A DNA stretch of 64,000 bases, from contig LGFX01000008.1 of NCBI GenBank assembly GCA_001508335.1, positions 58,187-122,186 on the forward strand, written 5' to 3'. The notes under the pieces were generated by a model that made no database searches, was not told the DNA's origin, and was given only the letters and a program-made list of their open reading frames with translations. Positions 55,588 to 64,000 of the stretch are shown piece after piece (position 1 is the stretch's first letter; each line of letters starts with the position of its first letter). The position numbers and the translations under genes are program-made. Origin of the DNA: a candidate division TA06 bacterium 32_111. GTDB taxonomy: Bacteria > Hydrothermota > 32-111.

Positions 55588-55992
55588 CTGGAAAGAACCC
55601 TTATGTTGATAAAACCTGATGCCACAAAAAGAAACCTTGTGGGAAAAATACTTTCGATAGTTGAGGATGAAGGTTTTAAGATAGTAAAAATAAAATCCCA
55701 GAAGATGTCAAAAAGTTTAGCAAAAGAGTTCTATGCTGTGCATAGAAAAAAAGATTTTTTCAAAGATCTTGTAGATTACATGTGCTCAGGTTTAACTGTT
55801 GGAGTTATACTTGAAAGAAAGAACGCTATAAACCATTTAAGGGAAATTGTTGGTGCTACTGATCCAAAAGAAGCAAAAGAGGGAACCATAAGGCATCTTT
55901 TCGGAGAGACTTTTAGAAGGAACTCTGTTCATGCTTCAGATTCTAAGAAATCTTTTGTTTATGAAAAGAGAGTTTTTTTTAAGGAGAAATGA
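55588..55992 (+). CDS. ndk: Nucleoside diphosphate kinase; possible CTG start
   Basis: LERTLMLIKPDATKRNLVGKIL; SGLTVGVILERKNAI; REIVGATDPKEAKEGTIRHLFG; N-SVHASDS. Family N-terminus maps to CTG at 55588 preceded by AAGGGGG; listed ATG is 55552. Confidence 0.93.
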   Translation: MERTLMLIKPDATKRNLVGKILSIVEDEGFKIVKIKSQKMSKSLAKEFYAVHRKKDFFKDLVDYMCSGLTVGVILERKNAINHLREIVGATDPKEAKEGTIRHLFGETFRRNSVHASDSKKSFVYEKRVFFKEK

Positions 55993-56849
55993 TGGTTAAG
56001 ATAACAAAAATTGGTTTTTACGGAATAAGAAATCTTGGACCTGGTCTTGTTCAAACAGTTATAAATAAAGGTTTAAGTGCTGTGATCTATGAAAAAGATT
56101 ATGATGTTTATCAATCTGGTCTCAACATTATTGAGAGAAATATAGATAGTGAAATAGAACATTGGGGATTAACTTTAAAGGATAAAAAGGTTATGCTTTC
56201 AAGAATAGAACACATTGAGAACCTTTCAGATTTTTCAAAACATGATATAGATATTCTTGTAGAATCTGTTGAGGAGAGATTGCAAAGAAAAAGAGAGGTT
56301 AGAGAGAAAATAAAAAATGAAGTTAATATGAATATTCCCATTATTTTTACATCTCAGACAAACAGTTTGAAAGATATTTTGGAGGAAAGTGATCTTAAAT
56401 CAAAATCCGTTAATGTTCATCCGGTTCCATCCGTTCCAATATATAGATTGGTTGAATTTTTTAAAAATGATGAAACATCCGATACAACTTATGAAATAGT
56501 AAAAGAATTATTTTCAAAAATTGATTTAAAAATTGTTGAGATGAAAGATGGTGCAGGTCTTGTTGGACCAAGAGTTTTGATATCTACTATACTCGAAGCG
56601 TGTGATGTTATGAAAGAGACCGGTATCTCACCTGAGAAGTTCGATTTTGTTATGAAAAAAGGGTTGAAAATGTATAAAGGACCTCTTGCTATTGCTGATG
56701 AGATAGGACTTGACAATATCAAGATGTGGATTGAGGAACTTTCAAAGATAGATAGTTCAGTTTATAAGGTTCCAGAAATTTTGAAAAATCTTCTCGATAA
56801 AGGTTATACAGGAATAAAAGCAAAACAGGGATTTTTAAATTACAGGTAG
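55989..56849 (+). CDS. 3-hydroxyacyl-CoA dehydrogenase-like protein
   Basis: IGFYGIRNLGPGLVQTVINKGLSAVIYEKD; VESVEERLQRKREV; NVHPVPSVPIYRLVEFF; C-terminal MKKGLKMYKGPLAIADEIGLDNI. Confidence 0.82.
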   Translation: MMVKITKIGFYGIRNLGPGLVQTVINKGLSAVIYEKDYDVYQSGLNIIERNIDSEIEHWGLTLKDKKVMLSRIEHIENLSDFSKHDIDILVESVEERLQRKREVREKIKNEVNMNIPIIFTSQTNSLKDILEESDLKSKSVNVHPVPSVPIYRLVEFFKNDETSDTTYEIVKELFSKIDLKIVEMKDGAGLVGPRVLISTILEACDVMKETGISPEKFDFVMKKGLKMYKGPLAIADEIGLDNIKMWIEELSKIDSSVYKVPEILKNLLDKGYTGIKAKQGFLNYR

Positions 56850-56855
56850 GTAAAG

Positions 56856-58067
56856 ATGAAAGTTTTAGTTTTAAATTCAGGCAGTTCTTCTTTGAAATAT
56901 CAGATCATAGATACATCAACAGGTGATTCACTTCTAAGGGGTCTTGTTGACAGAATAGGAATGACAAAATCGGTAATAAAACAGAAAAGGTTCGATGGTG
57001 ATGTTTATGAGTTGGAGGATGAAATAATAAGTCATTCGGTTGCAATCGAAAATGTTTTAAAACTTATAGTTGATAAACAACATGGTGTCTTGATGTCGAT
57101 TAATGAAATAGATGCTGTTGGACATAGGGTTGTCCATGGTGGTGAAAAATTTTCGAGATCTGTTCTTATTAACGATAAAGTGATCAAAGCGATCGAGGAG
57201 TTTTCAGATATAGCACCGCTCCATAACCCATTCAACCTTAGAGGTATTAATGCTGCTAAAAAGGCACTTCCAGATGTTCCGCAGGTTGCAGTTTTTGATA
57301 CTGCTTTTCATCAATCACTTCCTGAGATGGCATATATTTATCCTATACCTTATGTTTTTTACGAGAAGTATAAAATAAGAAGGTATGGTTTCCACGGAAC
57401 GAGCCATTATTATGTTTCAAAAAAATGTAGTGAGATACTTGAAAAAAATGTCAACAATTTCTCAGTTATCACCTGTCATCTTGGAAATGGTTGTTCTGTA
57501 AGTGCTGTCAAAAATGGAAGTTCTGTTGACACATCACTCGGTTTTTCAACAATAGCTGGAGTTATGATGGGAACAAGGTGTGGTGATTTCGATCCAGCGG
57601 TCATTCTGAACATTATGGAAAGAGAGGAATTAACAATCGAACAGGCAACCTCACTTTTAACAAAACACTCAGGTCTTTTAGGTGTTTCTGGGGTATCTTC
57701 TGACATGAGAGAGATAAAAAATGCTGCAAAAAATGGAAATAAAAGGGCTGAACTTGCATTTCAGATGTTCTGTTACATAGTGAAAAAGTTTATTGGTGCC
57801 TACTCTGTTGTTCTCGAGGGCCCTGATGCCATAGTGTTTACTGCAGGCATAGGAGAGAACGACCCAGATGTCAGAGAATTATCCTTGAAAGGTCTTGAAT
57901 TTATGGGTGTTAAAATTGATGTTGAAAAGAATAGATCCTGTATAGGTAAGGAGATGATAATTTCAACTGATGATTCAAAAATTAAAGTTCTCGTTATACC
58001 TACAAACGAGGAACTTGTTATAGCTGAAGATGTGGTGAAAGTTTTAGAGGAGATGGAGGATGAATAA
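56856..58067 (+). CDS. ackA: Acetate kinase
   Basis: MKVLVLNSGSSSLKYQIID; VGHRVVHGGEKFSRSVLI; RRYGFHGTSHYYVSKK; TCHLGNGCSVSAVKNGSSVDTSLGF. Confidence 0.96.
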   Translation: MKVLVLNSGSSSLKYQIIDTSTGDSLLRGLVDRIGMTKSVIKQKRFDGDVYELEDEIISHSVAIENVLKLIVDKQHGVLMSINEIDAVGHRVVHGGEKFSRSVLINDKVIKAIEEFSDIAPLHNPFNLRGINAAKKALPDVPQVAVFDTAFHQSLPEMAYIYPIPYVFYEKYKIRRYGFHGTSHYYVSKKCSEILEKNVNNFSVITCHLGNGCSVSAVKNGSSVDTSLGFSTIAGVMMGTRCGDFDPAVILNIMEREELTIEQATSLLTKHSGLLGVSGVSSDMREIKNAAKNGNKRAELAFQMFCYIVKKFIGAYSVVLEGPDAIVFTAGIGENDPDVRELSLKGLEFMGVKIDVEKNRSCIGKEMIISTDDSKIKVLVIPTNEELVIAEDVVKVLEEMEDE

Positions 58068-58272
58068 AAAGGTTACACTTGATATGGAAGTTGAAGATCT
58101 TGTCAGAGAGTTTCCACAACTCATATCGTACCTTATGGATAGAGACATAATATGTATCAGATGTGGGGCACCAGTATGGGGGAGTTTAAGGGAACTTCTT
58201 GAGAGTAAAGGTATGGAAAATCCTGAAAAGTTTGTTGAAGAGATGAACCAATTTTTAGAAAAAAATAGTTGA
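58060..58272 (+). CDS. DUF1858-domain-like small protein
   Basis: LDMEVEDLVREFPQLISYLMDRDIICIRCGAPVWGSLRELLESKGM. Confidence 0.78.
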   Translation: MNKKVTLDMEVEDLVREFPQLISYLMDRDIICIRCGAPVWGSLRELLESKGMENPEKFVEEMNQFLEKNS

Positions 58273-58275
58273 GAA

Positions 58276-59097
58276 TTATTTTTTTAAGTTGTTTGAAATC
58301 TTTAGAGCACCATGTGGACATTTTTTTACACAATTGAAACATCTAATACAATCAATATCTTTTGGATTCTCATAAATATTTATATCCATGGGGCAGACAG
58401 CGTTACAGATACCACATTTTGAGCATCTGTTTTTATCATACTTTATCTGTAGTAAGCTTATTTTGTTGAATAATCCATATATAGCTCCTATCGGGCATAT
58501 AGTTGAACAGAAAAACCTTTTTGTAGTTATTGAAAAAAAGATGAAAGATATTCCCAAAGAAACCTTTAAATAGAATATCCAACTTACATTTGATAAAAGT
58601 GCTGGGTTAAAAATTATTTGAGGTAAACTCGCTTCTATTGTTCCAGCGGGGCAGACGAATTTGCAAAAAAACGGTTCTTTATATAGGAAGGGTATTGAAA
58701 ATGATAGAAAGAGGAAAATATATTTTAAATATCTGAAAGGTCTTCTTACTCTGAATTTAAAACTTTTTATTTTGTATAAAAGTTCCTGTAAGAAACCGAA
58801 TGGGCAAAAATTTCCACAGGGATATCTTCCAATGAAAATTCCTATAGTCCCAAAAAATCCTAAAACAAGATATGGAATCTGCGAAATTTTTATGGTTTGC
58901 TGCAAAGCACCGAGTGGACAACTACCAATTGCTAAAGGACAGGAATAACAATTCAAAATTGGAACGCATAAAGATTTTATTTTTCCCTGGTATAAAACTT
59001 TACCAGTTTTTGGATTCAAAAGTATGTAAGGGTTAAAAATAACAAAGGAAAGGATCTGGATTATTCTTCTTGATGATAGTTTAAGTTTTTTTTTCAT
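58276..59097 (-). CDS. NapH/CcoG-like membrane 4Fe-4S-binding protein
   Basis: Multiple TM; CSKCGICNAVCPMDINIY and CIRCFNCVKKCPHGAL clusters; additional Cys-Pro motifs. ATG 59097 overlaps upstream TGA. Confidence 0.85.
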   Translation of the reverse strand: MKKKLKLSSRRIIQILSFVIFNPYILLNPKTGKVLYQGKIKSLCVPILNCYSCPLAIGSCPLGALQQTIKISQIPYLVLGFFGTIGIFIGRYPCGNFCPFGFLQELLYKIKSFKFRVRRPFRYLKYIFLFLSFSIPFLYKEPFFCKFVCPAGTIEASLPQIIFNPALLSNVSWIFYLKVSLGISFIFFSITTKRFFCSTICPIGAIYGLFNKISLLQIKYDKNRCSKCGICNAVCPMDINIYENPKDIDCIRCFNCVKKCPHGALKISNNLKK

Positions 59098-59228
59098 AGT
59101 CCTATACAATCAAAGCAGATAAACCTTCCAAAATTGTAGATAAGATCATACTGTTTTAAAAATATACCAACCAAAACAAGTATAAGGAAAACGAAAAGTA
59201 GAACGAAAAAGATTATTTTTTTTCTCAT
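59094..59228 (-). CDS. 44-aa CXXC microprotein (CD1871A-like), absent from supplied ORF track
   Basis: MRKKIIFFVLLFVFLILVLVGIFLKQYDLIYNFGRFICFDCIGL*; ATGA overlaps with both neighbours. Confidence 0.75.
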   Translation of the reverse strand: MRKKIIFFVLLFVFLILVLVGIFLKQYDLIYNFGRFICFDCIGL

Positions 59229-59878
59229 CTGTATTGAACAGTTAAATTTTTTATTTTAGAGTATGAAAGAGTTTTTGTGTTTACCCCAATCATTTCATAA
59301 CTGTCTGGAAGGATTATTCCATTTTTAAGGTATCTTTTTGTTACAACTCTAAAAATTATTTGATCGTAAATATTTTTCAAACTCAACTCTTTCAAGCTCA
59401 ACTCTCTTTTATCAAACTTTACATAGATTAAAGGCTCGTTCCTTTTTATATTTATCAAGGTGATTGTTTTTCCATCATCTTCAACTTTAAATGAATCAGG
59501 TAAGAGATATTTTAAATTCGTACCTTTAAATATGTTTTCAGGATAGATGATAAGATTTTTTTCTTCAGGAAAAATTTGGGAAACTATCGGTGAGTTCTTT
59601 TTGATTTTGTAGGAAAATGATGATGTATCTTTGAATGAGCTATCGTATACTATGGAGTTTATCTTTATAGAATCGATAAAATTTTCAATGAGGGATTCAT
59701 AGAAAAGAATTTCTCCATAATCGAATTTTGTGAATGTTTCAATTTTTAAGTATTTTACAGTTGATTCAAAAACTTTTTCCTTTTTATCAAAATTTTTAAT
59801 TAAACTCTCTTTTGATATTGAGGGAAAAAGTGTTAAAGGAAAAAGAAAAAATAATATTATATGAAAGAGATTTTTCAT
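59225..59878 (-). CDS. Secreted protein, LolA-like fold suspected
   Basis: Signal peptide; IINSIVYDSSFKDTSSFSYKIKKNSPIVSQIFPEEKNLIIYPE; C-terminal IFRVVTKRYLKNGIILPDSYEMIG. Confidence 0.5.
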   Translation of the reverse strand: MKNLFHIILFFLFPLTLFPSISKESLIKNFDKKEKVFESTVKYLKIETFTKFDYGEILFYESLIENFIDSIKINSIVYDSSFKDTSSFSYKIKKNSPIVSQIFPEEKNLIIYPENIFKGTNLKYLLPDSFKVEDDGKTITLINIKRNEPLIYVKFDKRELSLKELSLKNIYDQIIFRVVTKRYLKNGIILPDSYEMIGVNTKTLSYSKIKNLTVQYR

Positions 59879-61722
59879 TCAACAGTTACGGATTTTGCAA
59901 GATTTCTTGGCATATCAACATCAAGTCCTTTTTTTACTGCTGTTTTATACGCTATTAGTTGTAATGGTATAACCGCAAGTAAGGGAGAAAGTTCTTCAAT
60001 CGTATCAGGTATATGGATAACATCATCGACAATTTTTTCAATCTCTCTATCACCTTTGTTTGCTATCGCTATGACATAACCTTTTCTTGCTTTTATCTCT
60101 TTAATGTTGTTGATTATTTTTTCATAGATACTATCTTTTAAAGAAATAAAAAGTGCTGGCATATTTTCATCGATGAGAGCTATAGGCCCATGTTTCATCT
60201 CAGCAGCAGGGTAACCTTCAGCGTGGATATAAGAAATTTCTTTTAATTTCAAAGCACCTTCGAGAGCAACAGGATAGTTTATCCCTCTTCCAAGATAAAG
60301 AAAATTTGTTTTGTTATATATTTTTTCAACGATTTTATCTATTTTTGATATTCTGTCTTTATCATTCAAAATTTCATTTATCTTGTCCGGTATAATTTCA
60401 ACATTTTTTATGAGATTGATTCCATCCTCAAATGTTAACATTTTCTTTCTTCCCAGTGCAACCGATAACATAAAGAATACGAGAACCTGTGCTGTGAACG
60501 CTTTTGTAGATGCCACTCCGATTTCAGGTCCAACATGTGTGTATATACCACAATCTGTTTCTCTCGCTATAGTTGAACCAACAACATTACAGATACCAAT
60601 AGTCGTTGCACCTTTATTTTTACTTTCCCTTAAAGCAGCGAGTGTATCAGCGGTTTCACCAGATTGACTTACAAGTATTACAACAGTTTTTGGAGTTATT
60701 ATCGGATTTCTATATCTGAACTCTGAAGCGTAATCTACCTCAACTGGGATCTGTGTAAACTTTTCAATAAGATATTTCCCTATCAGCGAAGCGTGCCACG
60801 ATGTTCCACATGCGGTTATGATTATTCTTTCAGCATTTAAAAGATCTCTGAACTTATCTTTTATTCCATTCAATCTGAAAGTCCCATTTACTATATCAAC
60901 TCTTCCTCTGAAAGTATTCTGTAACGCTTCCGGCTGTTCAAAGATCTCTTTTTCCATAAAGTGGTTGTATCCACCTTTCTCAATCTGAGACAGAGTTATA
61001 TCTATCTGTTCAAATTCTTTGTCAGTGATTCTATCAGTTTCGAGGTTAAAAATCTCAACATCATCCTTTGTTAATCTCGCTATATCTCCATCTTGCATGT
61101 AGAGTATCTGGTTTGTCAAAGAAACTATTGCTGATGCATCTGAGGCTGCTATCATCTGATCTTCCGCTTTTCCAATTATGAGTGGGCTTCCTTTTCTGGC
61201 TGCTATTATAGTGTTTGGTTCATAGGATGAAAGAACAAGAATTCCATAAGTTCCTTCAATCATCTTTAATGATTTTTTTACAGATTCTAAAATATCTCCC
61301 TTGTAAAATTCTTCTATAAGATGAACGATGACTTCTGTATCAGTATCGCTTTTAAACTTATGTCCTCTTTCCAATAAAAAACTTTTTATGGTTCTGTAGT
61401 TTTCGATTATTCCATTGTGAACAAGAGCGATTTTTTTGTTACAATCGAAATGTGGATGAGCGTTTATATCGTTTGGCTCTCCATGTGTTGCCCATCTTGT
61501 ATGTGCTATCCCTATGTGAGAGGAGGAAGGGTTTCTTCTTTCTATCTCCTGTACAAGATCTTTTATCTTTCCTGATTTTTTTATAATATCAAGTTTTTTC
61601 TCATCCTCACAGTAGATGGCTATTCCAGATGAATCGTATCCTCTATATTCCAACCTTTTTAAACTGTTTAAAAGGATATCTATCGCCTTTTTTTTACCTA
61701 TATAACCAACTATACCACACAT
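59875..61722 (-). CDS. glmS: Glutamine-fructose-6-phosphate aminotransferase (isomerizing)
   Basis: MCGIVGYIGKKKAIDILLNSLKRLEYRGYDSSGIAIY; THGEPNDINAHPH; C-terminal DVDMPRNLAKSVTVE. Confidence 0.97.
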   Translation of the reverse strand: MCGIVGYIGKKKAIDILLNSLKRLEYRGYDSSGIAIYCEDEKKLDIIKKSGKIKDLVQEIERRNPSSSHIGIAHTRWATHGEPNDINAHPHFDCNKKIALVHNGIIENYRTIKSFLLERGHKFKSDTDTEVIVHLIEEFYKGDILESVKKSLKMIEGTYGILVLSSYEPNTIIAARKGSPLIIGKAEDQMIAASDASAIVSLTNQILYMQDGDIARLTKDDVEIFNLETDRITDKEFEQIDITLSQIEKGGYNHFMEKEIFEQPEALQNTFRGRVDIVNGTFRLNGIKDKFRDLLNAERIIITACGTSWHASLIGKYLIEKFTQIPVEVDYASEFRYRNPIITPKTVVILVSQSGETADTLAALRESKNKGATTIGICNVVGSTIARETDCGIYTHVGPEIGVASTKAFTAQVLVFFMLSVALGRKKMLTFEDGINLIKNVEIIPDKINEILNDKDRISKIDKIVEKIYNKTNFLYLGRGINYPVALEGALKLKEISYIHAEGYPAAEMKHGPIALIDENMPALFISLKDSIYEKIINNIKEIKARKGYVIAIANKGDREIEKIVDDVIHIPDTIEELSPLLAVIPLQLIAYKTAVKKGLDVDMPRNLAKSVTVE

Positions 61723-63045
61723 TTAAAGTAATCCTTCAACTCTTTTAACAATTTCGTTCGTTTTTTCCTGAGTTGTGAATTCGCATATCACCCTTATCAG
61801 AGGTTCGGTTCCAGATCTTCTTATATGCAAAAATCCATCTTCAAATATATATCTTAACCCATCAGAGTTATCAAAAGGAATTCCTTTAAATTCATTTTCA
61901 ATTCTATCAAGAGCTGCAGATGAATTGATATCATATTTTTTCTTAACCATATATAGTTTTGGTAACTGATCTATAATTTCATCTATATCCTGTTTTGTTT
62001 CAGAGAGGTATCCCAAGATAAGAGTTATGGCAACAAGAGCATCCCTTGTTAGATTAAGTTTCGGAAGAATCACTCCACCGTTTCCCTCTCCACCTATAGG
62101 TGCCCTATTTAAAAGTATTGAGTCAACCACATTCGCTTCTCCAACGGGAGCTCTTAAAACTTTAAAATTATTTTTCTTTGAAAGTATCTCAAGCATTGCA
62201 CTTGTTGATTGATTTATCACGATTTTTTTTGTTTTCAACTTTGACAGAGCGTAAAGCCCTGATATGGTTATCGTATACTCCTCGGACACAGCCCCCCTTT
62301 GGGGAGTTACTATAGCTATCCTATCACCATCTCCATCTGTTGCAAATCCTATATCAGCCTTTCTATTTTTAACCTCTTTTACGAGTCCTTTTAAATTCTC
62401 TGGAACAGGTTCAAGATTCCTTTTAAATTTTCCATCTGTATTAGTGTTTATGGTATGGAGTTTAACCCCAAGATTTTCGAGTAGTTCCGGTATGATTATA
62501 CTTCCTGCTCCACTTCCCCCATCAAATACAACTCTCAACTTCCTTTTTTTTATTTTGGATTTATTTATAAAAGGTATTGAGAGAACTGCTTTTATATGTT
62601 TTTTGTAAAGATTTAAATCACATATGTTTTTTTTATAATTCTCTTTGAATGGAAGTGGATTCTGTTCATAATTCAAGAAAGTTATATAATCCTTTTTGTT
62701 TAAAAATCTTCCAGAACTTGAAACAAACTTTATTCCGTTGTATTCTTTTGGATTATGTGATGCTGTTATTATAAAACCACCAGCAAGGTTCAATTTTCTG
62801 ACAAGGAACAGTATCGTTGGTGTTGGAACAATTCCACAAAAAATTGTATCAATTCCTTTAAAATTCAACGATTTTAAAAAGATATCAGAAAGAATCTCTC
62901 CAGATTTTCTCGTATCCCTTCCACCTATAACCGTTCCTTTTCCAATAAAATCTGCAAATATGGAAGCGAAATGTGCAACATTTACATTGTTGAGGTCTTT
63001 TCCAACCAAACCTCTAATACCCGAAACGCTTCTTATCAAACCCAT
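61723..63045 (-). CDS. glmM: Phosphoglucosamine mutase / phosphomannomutase family
   Basis: SGIRGLVGKDL; ITASHNPKEYNGIKF; GFATDGDGDRIAIV; RRSGTEPLIRVICE; operonic with glmS. Confidence 0.9.
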   Translation of the reverse strand: MGLIRSVSGIRGLVGKDLNNVNVAHFASIFADFIGKGTVIGGRDTRKSGEILSDIFLKSLNFKGIDTIFCGIVPTPTILFLVRKLNLAGGFIITASHNPKEYNGIKFVSSSGRFLNKKDYITFLNYEQNPLPFKENYKKNICDLNLYKKHIKAVLSIPFINKSKIKKRKLRVVFDGGSGAGSIIIPELLENLGVKLHTINTNTDGKFKRNLEPVPENLKGLVKEVKNRKADIGFATDGDGDRIAIVTPQRGAVSEEYTITISGLYALSKLKTKKIVINQSTSAMLEILSKKNNFKVLRAPVGEANVVDSILLNRAPIGGEGNGGVILPKLNLTRDALVAITLILGYLSETKQDIDEIIDQLPKLYMVKKKYDINSSAALDRIENEFKGIPFDNSDGLRYIFEDGFLHIRRSGTEPLIRVICEFTTQEKTNEIVKRVEGLL

Positions 63046-63055
63046 AAGTTAACCT

Positions 63056-63083
63056 ATTATAGAAAAAAAGAGTATCAAGTCAA
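63056..63083 (-). promoter_or_regulatory. Putative glmM promoter
   Basis: Minus strand TTGACT (63078-63083), 16-bp spacer, TATAAT (63056-63061), 10 nt to ATG. Confidence 0.65.
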
Positions 63084-63107
63084 TAGAAAATATTGTGCTA
63101 ATTTCAT

Positions 63108-64000
63108 AATTGGGTGACTCCTTAAAGTTAGGATATAATACCCCAAAATATATTTAAAAGGAGGAATCACCCGCAAGTTTTCATATCACAAATATCCTGA
63201 CTAATGTAAGGCTAATGACGGTATAGATGTATCTTATGAAAGAAAATCAAGTTATGAAATAGCAGAAATGTTTGGTATTTCAACTTTCTTTAAATGGTTA
63301 AAAAAATAGAGGGAATATGGAAAAGAAGGATTAATAAATAAGAAAGTTGGGGGAAAGAAGAATAGAAAAAGGGCATTTCCTTCTATCGAGGATCAAATAG
63401 TTAAACTGAGGCTTAATACTCCTTTTGGTCCATTGAGAATTGCTTACAAGTTAAAAAGGAGATGAATCTCTATCTCACCTTATGGAGTATACAATGTTTT
63501 AAAGAAAAGAAATTTAAACAAATTACCAACATTTAAAGAAGAGAAAGAAATAATTAGATATGAGAAGAAGAAACCATTTGAAATGGTGCATATAGATGTG
63601 AAATATATAGAGAACCTTATTTAGAGCAGTAGATGATGCTTCAAGAGTTGCTTATGTGAAACTCTATAGGAGAGAGACTGTTTTAAATAGTCCTTTTTTC
63701 TTAAAAGAGGTAAACCAACTTTTTGAATTTAGAATTCAATCAATACTTACAGACAATGGTTTAAAGTTCACTAACATAAGGGGAGCATCAAATTCTCATA
63801 TTATCAAAGTAGAAAGATTTCATAGAACCGTTGGAGAGGAGTTCTACAATAGAGACTTCTACCAGACCTTAGAGAAGTTAAAAGAACTACAAGGAGGAAA
63901 GATTTCAAAAGAGTTTAAAGTTCTTAATGTTTACCCTATTGATAAAATTTTTAATTTTGGTTTAATTAAAAATAATGGAGAGTTTTGTAGTCACCCAATT
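63108..64000. mobile_element. Decayed IS481-like insertion sequence with 12-bp terminal inverted repeats; right end coincides with window edge
   Basis: AATTGGGTGACT at 63108-63119 and AGTCACCCAATT at 63989-64000; transposase remnant between. Confidence 0.82.
63235..63960 (+). pseudogene. Degenerate IS481-family DDE transposase
   Basis: YERKSSYEIAEMFGISTFFKWLKK*REYGKEGLINKKVGG..., PFEMVHIDVKYIENL(frameshift)FRAVDDASRVAYVKLYRRET, SILTDNGLKFTNIRG, KVERFHRTVGEEFYNRDFYQT; in-frame TAG and TGA stops, a frameshift and likely internal deletion. Confidence 0.82.

Noticed and set aside
60311-60667. 118-aa plus-strand ORF antisense to glmS
   Set aside because: Antisense shadow of a highly conserved gene.
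62264-63052. Plus-strand ORFs (114 and 118 aa) antisense to glmM
   Set aside because: Antisense shadows of glmM; hydrophobic/Ser/Pro-rich artefacts.

Overview
AT-rich bacterial chromosomal window, densely coding, with long co-directional operons. The T9SS-type C-terminal sorting domain, paired GWxTD proteins and overall gene content suggest an uncultivated FCB-group or WOR-3-like lineage; this placement is inference only. Main blocks: (1) 2-11945, an exopolysaccharide/nucleotide-sugar operon (two UDP-sugar dehydrogenases, Wzc-like BY-kinase, epimerase, oxidoreductase, aminotransferase, CapD-like protein, NodU-type carbamoyltransferase with SxtJ-like and DUF5989-like small proteins). (2) NeuB + CYTH, GIDE-like + LemA, and RlmN. 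(3) A pyruvate:ferredoxin oxidoreductase operon (gamma-delta-alpha-beta) with Roadblock and MglA-like GTPase. (4) A ~12 kb minus-strand operon, dapB-aminotransferase-lysC-asd-GWxTD x2-nadB-hpf-hprK-PTS EIIA-EIIB-MCP. (5) An ABC-transporter-dependent glycan locus (Wzm/Wzt, RmlD-like, three glycosyltransferases). (6) OmpA, rpsU, cvpA, mutS2, a T9SS-sorted protein, and a secreted 12x GND-Y repeat + HEAT-like protein. (7) acpS-murJ-CofE-like. (8) An operon with a cDPGS-like P-loop protein, carbamate kinase, NDK, 3-hydroxyacyl-CoA DH, acetate kinase and a DUF1858-like protein. (9) glmM-glmS-LolA-like-CXXC microprotein-4Fe-4S membrane protein. (10) A decayed IS481-like element at the right edge. The most interesting signals are a recurrent leaderless-promoter architecture (TTGAnn-N16/17-TATAAT-6/7 nt-ATG) with two compact divergent promoters, a perfect 14-bp terminator-like hairpin plus T-run inside the carbamate kinase CDS, the GND-Y repeat protein, and a transporter-less PTS/HprK module ending in an MCP. 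No CRISPR array, tRNA or rRNA was found.
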